From positions 173,775 through 237,774 of the forward strand of contig NZ_RBTP01000065.1 of assembly GCF_003702045.1 (NCBI RefSeq): DNA of 64,000 nt. The letters are read 5' to 3'. Position 1 is the first letter of the stretch. Each line of letters starts with the position of its first letter. The DNA comes from Pseudomonas viridiflava. Lineage in GTDB: Bacteria > Pseudomonadota > Gammaproteobacteria > Pseudomonadales > Pseudomonadaceae. Positions 17,792-26,634 of this stretch are shown here, in pieces. The notes beneath the pieces are model-generated. The model was not told the DNA's origin, did no database searches, and worked only from the letters and a program-made list of their open reading frames with translations. The position numbers and the translations under genes are program-made.

Positions 17792-17897
17792 GGATCGATA
17801 TGCAAGCACCGCTGTCGAACTGCCAGTAAACTGCCGCATCGCTTGCGGTTGGTTCGGTTTTTTCTGTCCGAATTCCTTTTTTATCCACGGAGGTTGT

Positions 17898-19544
17898 ATG
17901 AGTCTCAGTCCTTTCGCCGGCAAGCTGGCACCTGCGCAGTTACTGGTCGATATCCCGAGACTGGTCACGGCTTACTACACCGGCCAGCCCGACGCTTCGG
18001 TTGCCACACAGCGTGTGTCGTTCGGCACCTCGGGGCATCGCGGTACGTCTTTCGAACTGAGTTTCAACGAGTGGCATGTTCTGGCCATCAGCCAGGCGAT
18101 CTGTCTGTACCGTCAGGCCAAGGGCATCGATGGCCCGCTGTTTCTGGGTGCAGACACCCACGCACTGTCCACGCCTGCTGCGGCAACGGCGCTTGAAGTG
18201 CTGGCGGCCAATGGCGTACAGGTGATGATTTCTCAAGGCGACGAATACACGCCCACACCTGCGGTTTCGCACGCGATCATCTGCTACAACCGTGGCCGTA
18301 CCTCGGGCCTTGCAGACGGCATCGTGATCACCCCGTCGCACAATCCGCCACAGAGCGGCGGCTTCAAGTACAACCCGCCCAACGGCGGCCCGGCCGACAG
18401 CGACGTCACCAAGTGGATCGAGAACAAGGCCAACGAATTGCTGGCCGAAAAAGTGCTGGGCGTTTCTCGCATGAGCCACGAAAAGGCGTTGCGCGCCGAC
18501 ACCACTCACCGCCACGACTACGTCAATACTTACGTGGCGGACCTGAAGAGTGTCATAGACATAGATGCAATCCGTGAGGCGGGTCTGCGTCTGGGCGTCG
18601 ATCCGCTGGGGGGCGCCGGGGTCAACTACTGGACCGCGATTGGCGAGCATTACGGCCTGAATCTGGACGTGGTGAACCCGTTCGTCGACCCGACCTTCCG
18701 CTTCATGAGCGTCGACTGGGACGGCCAGATTCGTATGGACCCGTCGTCCAGCCACGCCATGCAGAGCCTGATTGGCCTGAAAGATCGTTATCAGGTCGCC
18801 TTTGCCTGCGACCCGGACCACGACCGCCACGGTATCGTGACTCCGACCGGCGGCTTGATGACGCCCAACAGCTACCTGGCGGTGTCCATCGATTACCTGT
18901 TCCAGAATCGTCCGCAGTGGCGCGCTGATGCTGCGGTGGGCAAGACCGTGGTCAGCAGCGGCATGATTGACCGTGTTGCTGCGCGTCTGGGCCGTCGCTT
19001 GTACGAAGTGCCGGTAGGCTTCAAGTATTTCGCTGACGGTCTGTACGAAGGTTCGTTGGGCTTCGGCGGTGAGGAAAGTGCAGGGGCTTCGTTCCTGCGT
19101 CGCGACGGTACGGTCTGGACCACCGACAAGGACGGTCTGATCCCTGCTTTGCTGGCGGCTGAAATCACTGCGCGCACCGGCCGTGACCCGAGCGAGCATT
19201 ACCAGACCATGACCGAGCAGTTGGGCAAGCCTTATTCGACCCGGGTCGATGCCAAGGCAAACCCGCAGCAAAAGGCCCTGCTGAGCAAGCTCTCGCCGGA
19301 GCAGGTTACGTCCACTGAACTGGCGGGCGAGTCGATTCAGAATGTGCTGAGCAACGCGCCGGGCAACGATCAGGCCTTTGGCGGCGTGAAGGTCATGACC
19401 GAAAACGGCTGGTTCGCGGCGCGCCCTTCGGGTACCGAAGACATCTACAAGATCTACGCCGAAAGTTTCGTGGGCGAAGATCACCTGAAGCGTCTGGTGG
19501 AAGAGGCGCAGGTGTTGGTGGACAGCGCAATTTCCGCTAAGTAA
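17898..19544 (+). CDS. pgm: phosphoglucomutase (alpha-D-glucose specific)
   Basis: A 548-aa phosphohexomutase interconverting glucose-1-phosphate and glucose-6-phosphate, feeding trehalose, glycogen and exopolysaccharide synthesis. The active-site phosphoserine loop TPSHNPPQSGGFKYNP, the metal loop CDPDHDRHG, the sugar-binding GGEESAGASF and the phosphate-binding ARPSGTEDIYKIY are all intact. Length is close to the 546 aa of the E. coli enzyme. CGGAGG sits upstream of the ATG at 17898, and the open frame further upstream does not match the family. A strong terminator follows. Confidence 0.95.
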   Translation: MSLSPFAGKLAPAQLLVDIPRLVTAYYTGQPDASVATQRVSFGTSGHRGTSFELSFNEWHVLAISQAICLYRQAKGIDGPLFLGADTHALSTPAAATALEVLAANGVQVMISQGDEYTPTPAVSHAIICYNRGRTSGLADGIVITPSHNPPQSGGFKYNPPNGGPADSDVTKWIENKANELLAEKVLGVSRMSHEKALRADTTHRHDYVNTYVADLKSVIDIDAIREAGLRLGVDPLGGAGVNYWTAIGEHYGLNLDVVNPFVDPTFRFMSVDWDGQIRMDPSSSHAMQSLIGLKDRYQVAFACDPDHDRHGIVTPTGGLMTPNSYLAVSIDYLFQNRPQWRADAAVGKTVVSSGMIDRVAARLGRRLYEVPVGFKYFADGLYEGSLGFGGEESAGASFLRRDGTVWTTDKDGLIPALLAAEITARTGRDPSEHYQTMTEQLGKPYSTRVDAKANPQQKALLSKLSPEQVTSTELAGESIQNVLSNAPGNDQAFGGVKVMTENGWFAARPSGTEDIYKIYAESFVGEDHLKRLVEEAQVLVDSAISAK

Positions 19545-19561
19545 GCAATCAGGCGACACTG

Positions 19562-19598
19562 ACGGCTCGCCTGCGTGTTGCGCAGGCGGGCCGTTTTC
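19562..19598 (+). terminator. rho-independent terminator after pgm
   Basis: ACGGCTCGCCTGCG (19562-19575) pairs with CGCAGGCGGGCCGT (19581-19594), with TTTTC following. It fills the gap between pgm and the convergent parvulin gene. Confidence 0.88.
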
Positions 19599-19599
19599 G

Positions 19600-19875
19600 T
19601 CAATCCCTGTAAAACACTTGCACCAAGTGGTAGCCGAACTTGCTTTTGATCGGCCCGTGAACAATGCGCAGCGGCTTCTTGAAAATCACCTGATCGATAG
19701 CCCCGACCATTTGCCCTGGCCGAACCTCGCCCAGATCGCCGCCGCGTTTGCCGGACGGGCAGCTAGAATGCTTCTTGGCCAGCACATCGAACGCCTCGCC
19801 CTTGGCGATACGCTGCTTGAGCTGTTCGGCCTCTTCGGCAGTTTTCACCAGGATATGGCGGGCCTGTGCTTTCAT
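19600..19875 (-). CDS. parvulin-type peptidyl-prolyl isomerase (PpiC-like)
   Basis: A 91-aa single-domain parvulin that speeds cis-trans isomerisation of prolyl bonds. It has the family motifs ARHILVK at the start, CPSGKRGGDLG, GQMVGAIDQVIF and FGYHLVQV at the end. No signal peptide, so probably cytoplasmic. A close paralogue lies at 30796, sharing CPS-(G/S)-(K/R)-x-GGDLG and FGYHL. Convergent with pgm. Confidence 0.9.
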   Translation of the reverse strand: MKAQARHILVKTAEEAEQLKQRIAKGEAFDVLAKKHSSCPSGKRGGDLGEVRPGQMVGAIDQVIFKKPLRIVHGPIKSKFGYHLVQVFYRD

Positions 19876-19986
19876 GTCTCGATATCCAGCAACTGTAAAA
19901 GCCTGCCATTATGCCTGTCCTTGCAGCATCTGGCGCTCAGGCGACAGGCAAACGTTTTTCCACTCTGATTTCGTACGGTAGTGATT

Positions 19987-21153
19987 ATGGATTTCCCGGC
20001 GTTGTTGAAGATTCTGGCCAGTCAGGACGGATCGGACCTGTACCTTTCCACTGGAGCGCCGCCCTGCGCCAAGTTCAACGGCGTGCTCAAGCCGCTGGGG
20101 ACCGAAACCCTCAAGCCGGGCGACGTGGCCAAGATCGCTCAAGAGCTGATGGATGAAGAGCAGAAACTTGAATTTCTGCGCGAACTGGAAATGAATTTGG
20201 CCGTGTCACTTGCCGGCATCGGGCGTTTCCGGATCAACATCTTCATGCAGCGCAACGAAGTGTCGATCGTAGCCCGTAACATCAAGCTGGACATCCCGCG
20301 ATTCGAAGACCTGCATCTGCCGCCGATCCTGCTTGACGTGATCATGGAAAAGCACGGTCTGGTGCTGTTCGTCGGCGCCACCGGATCGGGTAAATCCACG
20401 TCGCTGGCGGCATTGATCGACTACCGCAACCGCAATGCCAGCGGGCATATCATCACGATCGAAGACCCGGTCGAGTTCATCCACCGGCACAAGAAGTCCA
20501 TTGTCAATCAGCGCGAAGTGGGCGTCGATACCCGCAGCTTCAGGGCCGCGCTGAAAAACACCCTGCGTCAGGCGCCGGACGTGATTCTGATCGGTGAAAT
20601 CCGCGACCGCGAGACAATGGAACACGCGCTCGCGTTTGCCGACACCGGACACTTGGCCATCTCGACCCTGCACGCCAACAACGCCAATCAGGCGCTGGAC
20701 CGGATCATCAACTTCTTCCCGGAAGAGCGCCGCCCGCAACTGCTGCATGACCTGGGCAACAACCTCAAGGCGTTCGTGTCTCAGCGCCTGGTCAAAACCC
20801 CGGACGGCAAGCGCCGTGCGGCAGTCGAGGTGATGATGGGCACGCCGACCATTCGTGATCTGATCCAGCGCAACCAGTTGACCGAGCTTAAAGGCATCAT
20901 GGAGAAGTCCGGCAGCCTGGGCATGCAGACCTTCGACACCGCGCTGTTCAATCTGGCCGTGGAAGGCGCGATCAGCGAGGAAGAAGCCCTGAAGCATGCG
21001 GACTCGCAAAACAACGTTCGCCTACGCCTCAAACTACACGGCGAGGGCGGGGCGACCACCCTGACGACAGCGCCAGCCGCGCCTACTGCGGCGAGCAAAC
21101 CCGACATGGCTCAATGGGGGTTGGTCGACGACGAACCCCCGTCCCAAAGTTGA
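19987..21153 (+). CDS. PilT/PilU family type IV pilus ATPase
   Basis: A 388-aa hexameric secretion-type ATPase of the pilus-retraction family. Walker A is GATGSGKST (about residue 134), the Asp box is HIITIEDPVEFIHRHKK, Walker B is APDVILIGEIRDRETMEHALAFADTGHL, and the His box is STLHANNANQAL. The N-terminus (MDFPALLKILASQDGSDLYL) and length are nearer PilU than PilT (about 344 aa), and the C-terminal tail rich in Ala, Thr and Pro is also PilU-like. No pilT or other pilus gene is nearby, so this is a stand-alone paralogue. ATG 19987 is preferred to GTG 19981. Confidence 0.85.
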   Translation: MDFPALLKILASQDGSDLYLSTGAPPCAKFNGVLKPLGTETLKPGDVAKIAQELMDEEQKLEFLRELEMNLAVSLAGIGRFRINIFMQRNEVSIVARNIKLDIPRFEDLHLPPILLDVIMEKHGLVLFVGATGSGKSTSLAALIDYRNRNASGHIITIEDPVEFIHRHKKSIVNQREVGVDTRSFRAALKNTLRQAPDVILIGEIRDRETMEHALAFADTGHLAISTLHANNANQALDRIINFFPEERRPQLLHDLGNNLKAFVSQRLVKTPDGKRRAAVEVMMGTPTIRDLIQRNQLTELKGIMEKSGSLGMQTFDTALFNLAVEGAISEEEALKHADSQNNVRLRLKLHGEGGATTLTTAPAAPTAASKPDMAQWGLVDDEPPSQS

Positions 21154-21165
21154 TCGGCAACGCCG

Positions 21166-21924
21166 TTACTGGGCGAGCCAGCCGCCATCGACATTCCAGG
21201 CGGCGCCCCTTACCTGGACGGCCGCATCGCTGCATAGGAACAACGCCAGTTCACCCAGTTGCTTGGGTGTCACGAAATCCAGCGATGGCTGCTTTTCGGC
21301 CAGCAGGTCGTATCGCGCCTGTTCGGTGCCGCCCCGGGCGTCGATCTGCTGCTGCACCAAGGGCGTCAGCACCCAGCCTGGGCAGATGGCGTTACAAGTG
21401 ATCTGAGTGGACGCCGTCTCCAGCGCCACAACTTTGGTCAGGCCGATCACGCCATGCTTGGCGGCTACGTATGCGGCTTTACCCTCGGAGCCGACCAGAC
21501 CGTGTACCGAAGCAATATTGATGATTCGCCCCCAGGCTTTTTTGCTCATGCCTGGCAGGGAGAGGCGCGTGGTATGAAACACCGAAGACAGGTTGATGGC
21601 GATGATCGAATCCCAGCGTTCCACGGGGAAGTCCTCAATGCTGCTCACGTGCTGGACACCCGCGTTGTTGACCAGAATGTCGACACCGCCAAACTCCCGC
21701 TCGGCGTAAGCGATCATATCGGCGATCTGGGCCGGATCACTCACATCGGCCGGATGGTGACCCACTTTGGTGCCAGCCTCTTCGACCTGCCTGATCACGT
21801 CGGCCGTATCGCCAAACCCGTTGAGAATCACATCGGCACCGGCCTTGGCCAGTTCCAGCGCGATACCCAGACCGATGCCGCTGGTAGAGCCTGTCACCAG
21901 CGCGGTTTTGCCTTGCAGATTCAT
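21166..21924 (-). CDS. bdhA: 3-hydroxybutyrate dehydrogenase
   Basis: A 252-aa SDR enzyme oxidising D-3-hydroxybutyrate to acetoacetate with NAD+. It shows VTGSTSGIGLG, NNAGVQHVSSIEDFP, NIASVHGLVGSEGKAAYVAAKHGV (Ser, Tyr, Lys) and the ICPGWVLTPLVQQQI substrate loop characteristic of BdhA. The start at 21924 has AAGGA upstream; the longer open frame to 21954 overlaps the permease gene. It follows the GntP permease gene by 10 bases and lies downstream of a sigma-54 activator, the order known for the hydroxybutyrate locus of P. aeruginosa. Confidence 0.92.
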   Translation of the reverse strand: MNLQGKTALVTGSTSGIGLGIALELAKAGADVILNGFGDTADVIRQVEEAGTKVGHHPADVSDPAQIADMIAYAEREFGGVDILVNNAGVQHVSSIEDFPVERWDSIIAINLSSVFHTTRLSLPGMSKKAWGRIINIASVHGLVGSEGKAAYVAAKHGVIGLTKVVALETASTQITCNAICPGWVLTPLVQQQIDARGGTEQARYDLLAEKQPSLDFVTPKQLGELALFLCSDAAVQVRGAAWNVDGGWLAQ

Positions 21925-21934
21925 AGTCGATTCC

Positions 21935-23326
21935 TTACACGATACCGGTGGCATAGAACGTTGCTATGACGACGAACACCGCCAGTGTCTTGATCAATGT
22001 GATGCCGAAAATGTCTTTGTATGCTTCGCGGTGGGTCAGTCCGGTCACGGCCAGCAAGGTGATCACTGCCCCGTTGTGCGGCAGGGTATCCATGCCGCCA
22101 CTGGCCATCGATGCCACTCGGTGCAGGACTTCCAGCGGAATGTTGGCGGCGTTGGCGGCGGCGATGAATTGCTGTGACATGGCCGCCAGGGCGATGCTCA
22201 TGCCGCCAGACGCGGAGCCTGTGATGCCGGCGAGCAGCGTGACGGTAATCGCCTCGTTGACCAGCGGATTGGGGATACTCTTCAGGCCGTTCGCCAGCAC
22301 CAGAAAGCCCGGCAGCGACGCAATGACTGCTCCGAAACCGTATTCGGAGGCTGTGTTCATGGCCGCCAGCAACGCGCCACTGACCGCGCTTTTGGTGCCC
22401 TCGGCCAGCTTGCTTTGAATGGCGCGAAAGCCGAACGCCAGCACCATCAGAATGCCCACCAGCAGGGCAGCTTCCACGGCCCAGATGGCGGTGACCTTGG
22501 CGACTTCGGTCTGCACCGGCGTCGCCATGCCCGGCAGCTCCAGGGTATGGGTCTTGCCGTACCACTGGGGGATCCACCCGGTAAACAGCAGGTTCATGAC
22601 GCCAACCGCTACCAGCGGCGACAGCGCGAGCCAGGGGTTGGGCAGTTTGAGGTCCGACGCGGTTTCCGGTTCGTTGCGCAGTTCGGTGCCGTAGCCTTCT
22701 CCGGCACGTTGCGCCTTGTTGCGCTGGCGTTGCAGATAGAGCATGCCGACGCAAAACACGAAGATCGTACCGATAAGCCCCAGCCAGGGTGCTGCCCAGG
22801 CGGTGGTGTTGAAGAAGGTGGTCGGGATGATGTTCTGGATTTGTGGCGTGCCGGGCAGAGCGTCCATCGTGAACGAGAAGGCGCCCAGCGCAATGGTGGC
22901 CGGGATCAGACGTTTGGGAATATCGCTCTGCCTGAACATTTCAGCGGCGAACGGATAGACCGCGAACACCACGACGAACAGCGACACACCGCCGTAGGTC
23001 AGCAGTGCGCACACCAGCACGATTACCAGCATGGCCTGGCGCGTACCCAGCACGCCGATGGCGGCGGCAACGATCGAGCGTGAGAACCCGGAAAGCTCGA
23101 TCAGCTTGCCGAATACGGCGCCGAGCAGGAACACCGGAAAGTACAGCTTGATGAAGCCGACCATTTTGTCCATGAACACGCCGGTGAATGCCGGAGCCAC
23201 TGCCGACGGATCGGTCAGCAGGACTGCACCCAGCGCCGCGATGGGTGCAAAAAGGATGACGCTGTAGCCGCGGTACGCGGCCACCATCAGCAGCGCCAGG
23301 GCTGCCAGTGCGATGAGAACGCTCAT
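21935..23326 (-). CDS. GntP family permease, probably 3-hydroxybutyrate uptake
   Basis: A 463-aa inner-membrane proton symporter of the GntP family with about 12 hydrophobic segments. ALPGTPQIQNIIPTTFF, the TLLAGITGSASGGMSIAL segment and ASMASGGMDTLPHNGAVITLL near the C-terminus are typical of GntP/BdhT-like carriers. Although founding members carry gluconate, co-location with bdhA and the hydroxybutyrate regulator points to 3-hydroxybutyrate. It is probably transcribed from the candidate sigma-54 promoter at 23385-23400. Confidence 0.88.
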   Translation of the reverse strand: MSVLIALAALALLMVAAYRGYSVILFAPIAALGAVLLTDPSAVAPAFTGVFMDKMVGFIKLYFPVFLLGAVFGKLIELSGFSRSIVAAAIGVLGTRQAMLVIVLVCALLTYGGVSLFVVVFAVYPFAAEMFRQSDIPKRLIPATIALGAFSFTMDALPGTPQIQNIIPTTFFNTTAWAAPWLGLIGTIFVFCVGMLYLQRQRNKAQRAGEGYGTELRNEPETASDLKLPNPWLALSPLVAVGVMNLLFTGWIPQWYGKTHTLELPGMATPVQTEVAKVTAIWAVEAALLVGILMVLAFGFRAIQSKLAEGTKSAVSGALLAAMNTASEYGFGAVIASLPGFLVLANGLKSIPNPLVNEAITVTLLAGITGSASGGMSIALAAMSQQFIAAANAANIPLEVLHRVASMASGGMDTLPHNGAVITLLAVTGLTHREAYKDIFGITLIKTLAVFVVIATFYATGIV

Positions 23327-23384
23327 CAGGTGACTCCTGTTGTTATTGTTTTGATGAAAGTCGGGGTTGCTTTTGGATCCACCA

Positions 23385-23400
23385 AGCGGATTTCATGCCA
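23385..23400 (-). promoter_or_regulatory. candidate sigma-54 (-24/-12) promoter of gntP-bdhA
   Basis: On the minus strand TGGCATG-AAAT-CCGC, with GG and GC dinucleotides at the spacing of TGGCACG-N4-TTGC. It is about 60 bases before the permease start and downstream of a sigma-54 activator gene. The -12 element is imperfect. Confidence 0.45.
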
Positions 23401-23560
23401 CTTATGCAAGCCATTGAAAAATATGACTTTTTATCAAATGGCAATTGGGTGGTCGAGTTTTTTGTCTAAAAAGAGAGACAGGGCGTGTGGAATGGATATT
23501 TCCATCAGTGCAAATGAGGCCAGGAGGCTATAAGGATAGGCGGTTTTTGCTCATTCTCAC

Positions 23561-23582
23561 TAAAGAGATGATCGTCTCTTTA
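23561..23582. repeat. perfect inverted repeat, possible activator binding site
   Basis: TAAAGAGA-TGATCG-TCTCTTTA: perfect 8-bp arms around six bases, ending on the stop codon of the sigma-54 activator gene. It lies about 160 bases upstream of the candidate -24/-12 promoter, a normal enhancer distance. A partial second copy (AAAAAGAGAGACA) lies near 23468-23480. A terminator role is less likely, as no T-run follows. Confidence 0.5.
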
Positions 23583-24992
23583 TGGAGACTCGGCGATACC
23601 CAGCGTGGCCATCTTCTTGTACAGCGTGGATCGGCCCAGGCCCAGTTGACTGGCAGCCAGCACCACACTGCCAGCGCATTGTCGCAAGGTGGTTTCGATC
23701 AGGTGCCGATCAAACCGCTGGCGTGCCTCGCTGAAGGTTTCCTGTTGAAGGGGAATGTCCATACTCGCCACAGGTGCTGTCACCGGCATCAATGTTCCGA
23801 TGGCCGCCTGAAGGTCACTGGCAGACAGCAACGATTCGTCGCTCAGCAATGCGGCGCGCTCCAGCACATTGCGCAGCTCGCGGATATTGCCGGGCCACGC
23901 GTGTCGGGCGAGCACGCCCAGCGCGTCGCTTTCCAGCTCGTGATGGCTGCGCAGCTCCTCCAGAATCGCCTCGCTGAGCGCGGGCAGATCTTCCAGGCGT
24001 TCGCGCAGGGGAGGCACCTTGATCGGCAGCACGTTCAGCCGATAGTAGAGGTCGGCACGAAAATCGCCACGCTGAATGGCTGCTTCCAGGTCGGTTGAGG
24101 TGGCCGCAATCAGGCGCACATCACTTTGAAAAACCTCGTTGGAGCCGACGGGCTCGTATTCCTTTTCCTGCAACACCCGCAGCAGCTTGCTTTGCAAGGC
24201 CAGCGGCATGTCGCCGATTTCGTCGAGAAATAACGTTCCGCCCTGGGCGATCTTGAGTTTGCCGGGACGTCCCTTGCGTTCAGCACCGGTGAATGCCCCT
24301 GGCGCGGTGCCGAAGAACTCCGCTTCCAGCAGTGTTTCCGGGATCGCGGCGCTGTTGATGCTGACGAATGGCATGTTGGCCCTGGGCGAAGCGTTGTGGA
24401 TCGCGTGGGCCAGCAACTCCTTGCCAGTTCCGGTTTCGCCCAACAACAGCACGGTTGACTGGGTGCTGGCGCTGCGTCTGGCGCGTCGTTTGACCTCCAG
24501 GGATGCCTCGCTGGTGCCGATGAAGTGCGCGAAGCTGTATTTGGCCTGGCGCGCCTTGAGCAGCGAGCGGGTGGTCGCCAGTTCCTGCTGCATGCTCAGG
24601 TAACGGGTGAGCAGGGGAGACAGCGTCTGCAATTGATCGAACAGCGCAAAACCAATGGCACCGATGAGCTCGCCTGTGTCGTCATGGATGGGCAGGCGCA
24701 TGACCACCAGCGGATCTTTGGCAGTGTCCATCATGTCCAGCAGAATCGGCTGCCCGTTGCTCGCAACCTGACGCAGCAGGCTGCCGGGAATCACGTTTTC
24801 ACAGGGTTGGCCGATGGCCAGCGATGGGTCCTGTAGCCCGAAACGCCGTGCATAACGTTCGTTGATCCAGACGATACGGGCGTCCTTGTCGACGATGATG
24901 GTGCCTTCACTGGATTGCTCGATGATCTCGAACAGTGATCGAATCGCCAGTCGCCGGATGCTTTGATAGTCGTTGAGGTTGTTGTCGTTCAT
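23580..24992 (-). CDS. hbcR: sigma-54-dependent Fis-type regulator of 3-hydroxybutyrate use
   Basis: A 470-aa enhancer-binding protein: N-terminal PAS domain (about residues 20-130), AAA+ domain (about 150-390) and C-terminal Fis HTH (about 425-470, CAGSVVLAASQLGLGRSTLYKKM). The sigma-54 contact loop GAFTGA is intact, with Walker A GETGTGKE and Walker B GGTLFLDEIGDMP. The start at 24992 (MNDNNLNDYQS) is chosen over an unlike upstream extension. Position beside gntP and bdhA matches the HbcR arrangement in P. aeruginosa, so it likely activates them in response to hydroxybutyrate. Symbol assigned by synteny and domain order. Confidence 0.83.
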   Translation of the reverse strand: MNDNNLNDYQSIRRLAIRSLFEIIEQSSEGTIIVDKDARIVWINERYARRFGLQDPSLAIGQPCENVIPGSLLRQVASNGQPILLDMMDTAKDPLVVMRLPIHDDTGELIGAIGFALFDQLQTLSPLLTRYLSMQQELATTRSLLKARQAKYSFAHFIGTSEASLEVKRRARRSASTQSTVLLLGETGTGKELLAHAIHNASPRANMPFVSINSAAIPETLLEAEFFGTAPGAFTGAERKGRPGKLKIAQGGTLFLDEIGDMPLALQSKLLRVLQEKEYEPVGSNEVFQSDVRLIAATSTDLEAAIQRGDFRADLYYRLNVLPIKVPPLRERLEDLPALSEAILEELRSHHELESDALGVLARHAWPGNIRELRNVLERAALLSDESLLSASDLQAAIGTLMPVTAPVASMDIPLQQETFSEARQRFDRHLIETTLRQCAGSVVLAASQLGLGRSTLYKKMATLGIAESP

Positions 24993-25049
24993 GGGGTGTT
25001 CCGTCAGGAAGCGGGCGTCTGGCCGCACAGACTGCCCTTTTTTTCGCGA

Positions 25050-26633
25050 TCAGATGAAGCCTGGATGCGCTGCCGCCAGCAGCTCCCGGGTGTAGGGATG
25101 CTGTGGCGAGTCGAAAACCGTGTGGCTGGGCCCTCGCTCAACCACCTTGCCATCCTTGACCACGATTACATCATGGGCCAAGGCCTTGACCACCGCCAGA
25201 TCGTGGCTGATGAACAGATAGGTCAGCCCGTGCTTTTGCTGTAGCTCGCGCAACAGAGCGACCACCTGTTTTTGTACGGTGCGGTCGAGCGCGGACGTGG
25301 GTTCGTCGAGCAGGATCAGTGCCGGTTTGAGTACCAGTGCGCGGGCGATGGCAATACGTTGGCGCTGCCCTCCGGAAAATTCATGGGGGTAGCGATGACG
25401 GGTTTGCGGGTCGATGCCGACTTCTTCCAGCGCGCGGATGACCTCCACTTCACACTGTAGTGAATCCAGACCGCCATGCACCTCAAGACCCTCAGCAATG
25501 ATCTGCGCCACAGACATGCGCGGGCTGAGGCTGCCGTAAGGGTCCTGAAACACCACCTGCATCTGTTTGCGCCAAGGGCGCATCTGCTTCTGGGTCAGTC
25601 CATCCAGCGCGTTGCCGCGAAAGCGAATGCTGCCACGTGAGTCCAGCAGCCGCAGAATGGCCTGGCCCAGCGTCGACTTTCCGGAGCCCGATTCACCCAC
25701 GATGCCCAGGGTCTTGCCGCCTTCGATGCTCAGGCTGATGTCATCGACCGCTTTCAGGTATTCCTTGTGCCGCCGCAGAATACCGCCAGTGAGCGAGAAC
25801 CAGACTTTCAGGTGATCGACTTCCAGCACCTTCTCCCGGGTATCACGCGCCAATGGCTCGCCCGCAGGCTCGGCATCCAGCAACAGACGGCTGTAAGGGT
25901 GCTGCGGTGTCTTGAACAGAGTCTGGCAGTCGGCCTGCTCGACGATTTCACCGGCCCGCATCACGCACACCCGCTGCGCGATGCTGTGCACCAGATTCAG
26001 GTCATGGCTGATCAGTAGCAGCGACATGCCCAGACGCTGCTGCAATTCCTTGAGCAGCAGCAGGATTTTGCGCTGCACGGTAACGTCCAGCGCGGTGGTG
26101 GGTTCGTCGGCAATCAGCAGTTCCGGCTCGCAGGCCAGCGCCATCGCAATCATCACTCGCTGTCGCTGGCCTCCCGAAAGCTCGTGGGGATATGCTTTCA
26201 GGCGTTTATGCGGCTGTTGAATGCCGACCAGCTCCAGCAGCTCGATGATCCGTTTCTGCGCTTCACGTCCGCCCATGCCACGGTGCAGCAACAGGGTTTC
26301 ACCGATCTGCTTGGCCACCGTGTGCAGAGGATTCAGCGAGGTCATCGGCTCCTGAAAGATCATCGCGATGCGATTGCCGCGCAGTGCCCGCAGGGTGCTG
26401 TCATCCGCGCCGATCAGTGGTTGGCCACGATAGGTAATACTGCCCGTCGTCACGGTGCCGCTCTTGGGCAGCAGTTGCAGGATGGAGTGGGCGGTCACCG
26501 ACTTGCCCGAGCCCGACTCGCCTACCAGCGCCAGGCACTCGCCGGGCCGGATATCCAGGCTCAGGTTGCTGACCACGGTCTGCCCGCTGAACGCGACGCT
26601 CAGGTCGCGGATTTCGATCAGGTTGTCTTGCAT
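25050..26633 (-). CDS. yejF: peptide/microcin C-type ABC transporter, dual ATPase subunit
   Basis: A 527-aa protein with two fused ABC ATPase domains (about residues 4-250 and 275-520). Each has a Walker A (GESGSGKS twice), a signature (LSGGQRQRVMIA and FSGGQRQRIAIA) and a Walker B ending DE (LLIADEP, LILLDEP). It energises uptake of oligopeptides by the YejABEF system. The ATG at 26633 lies directly after the YejE stop codon. It is the last gene of a four-gene operon. Confidence 0.93.
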   Translation of the reverse strand: MQDNLIEIRDLSVAFSGQTVVSNLSLDIRPGECLALVGESGSGKSVTAHSILQLLPKSGTVTTGSITYRGQPLIGADDSTLRALRGNRIAMIFQEPMTSLNPLHTVAKQIGETLLLHRGMGGREAQKRIIELLELVGIQQPHKRLKAYPHELSGGQRQRVMIAMALACEPELLIADEPTTALDVTVQRKILLLLKELQQRLGMSLLLISHDLNLVHSIAQRVCVMRAGEIVEQADCQTLFKTPQHPYSRLLLDAEPAGEPLARDTREKVLEVDHLKVWFSLTGGILRRHKEYLKAVDDISLSIEGGKTLGIVGESGSGKSTLGQAILRLLDSRGSIRFRGNALDGLTQKQMRPWRKQMQVVFQDPYGSLSPRMSVAQIIAEGLEVHGGLDSLQCEVEVIRALEEVGIDPQTRHRYPHEFSGGQRQRIAIARALVLKPALILLDEPTSALDRTVQKQVVALLRELQQKHGLTYLFISHDLAVVKALAHDVIVVKDGKVVERGPSHTVFDSPQHPYTRELLAAAHPGFI

Positions 26634-26634
26634 G

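Noticed and set aside
17940..19664. 574-codon open frame opposite pgm
   Set aside because: Antisense shadow of an intact phosphoglucomutase; runs into the terminator and parvulin region.
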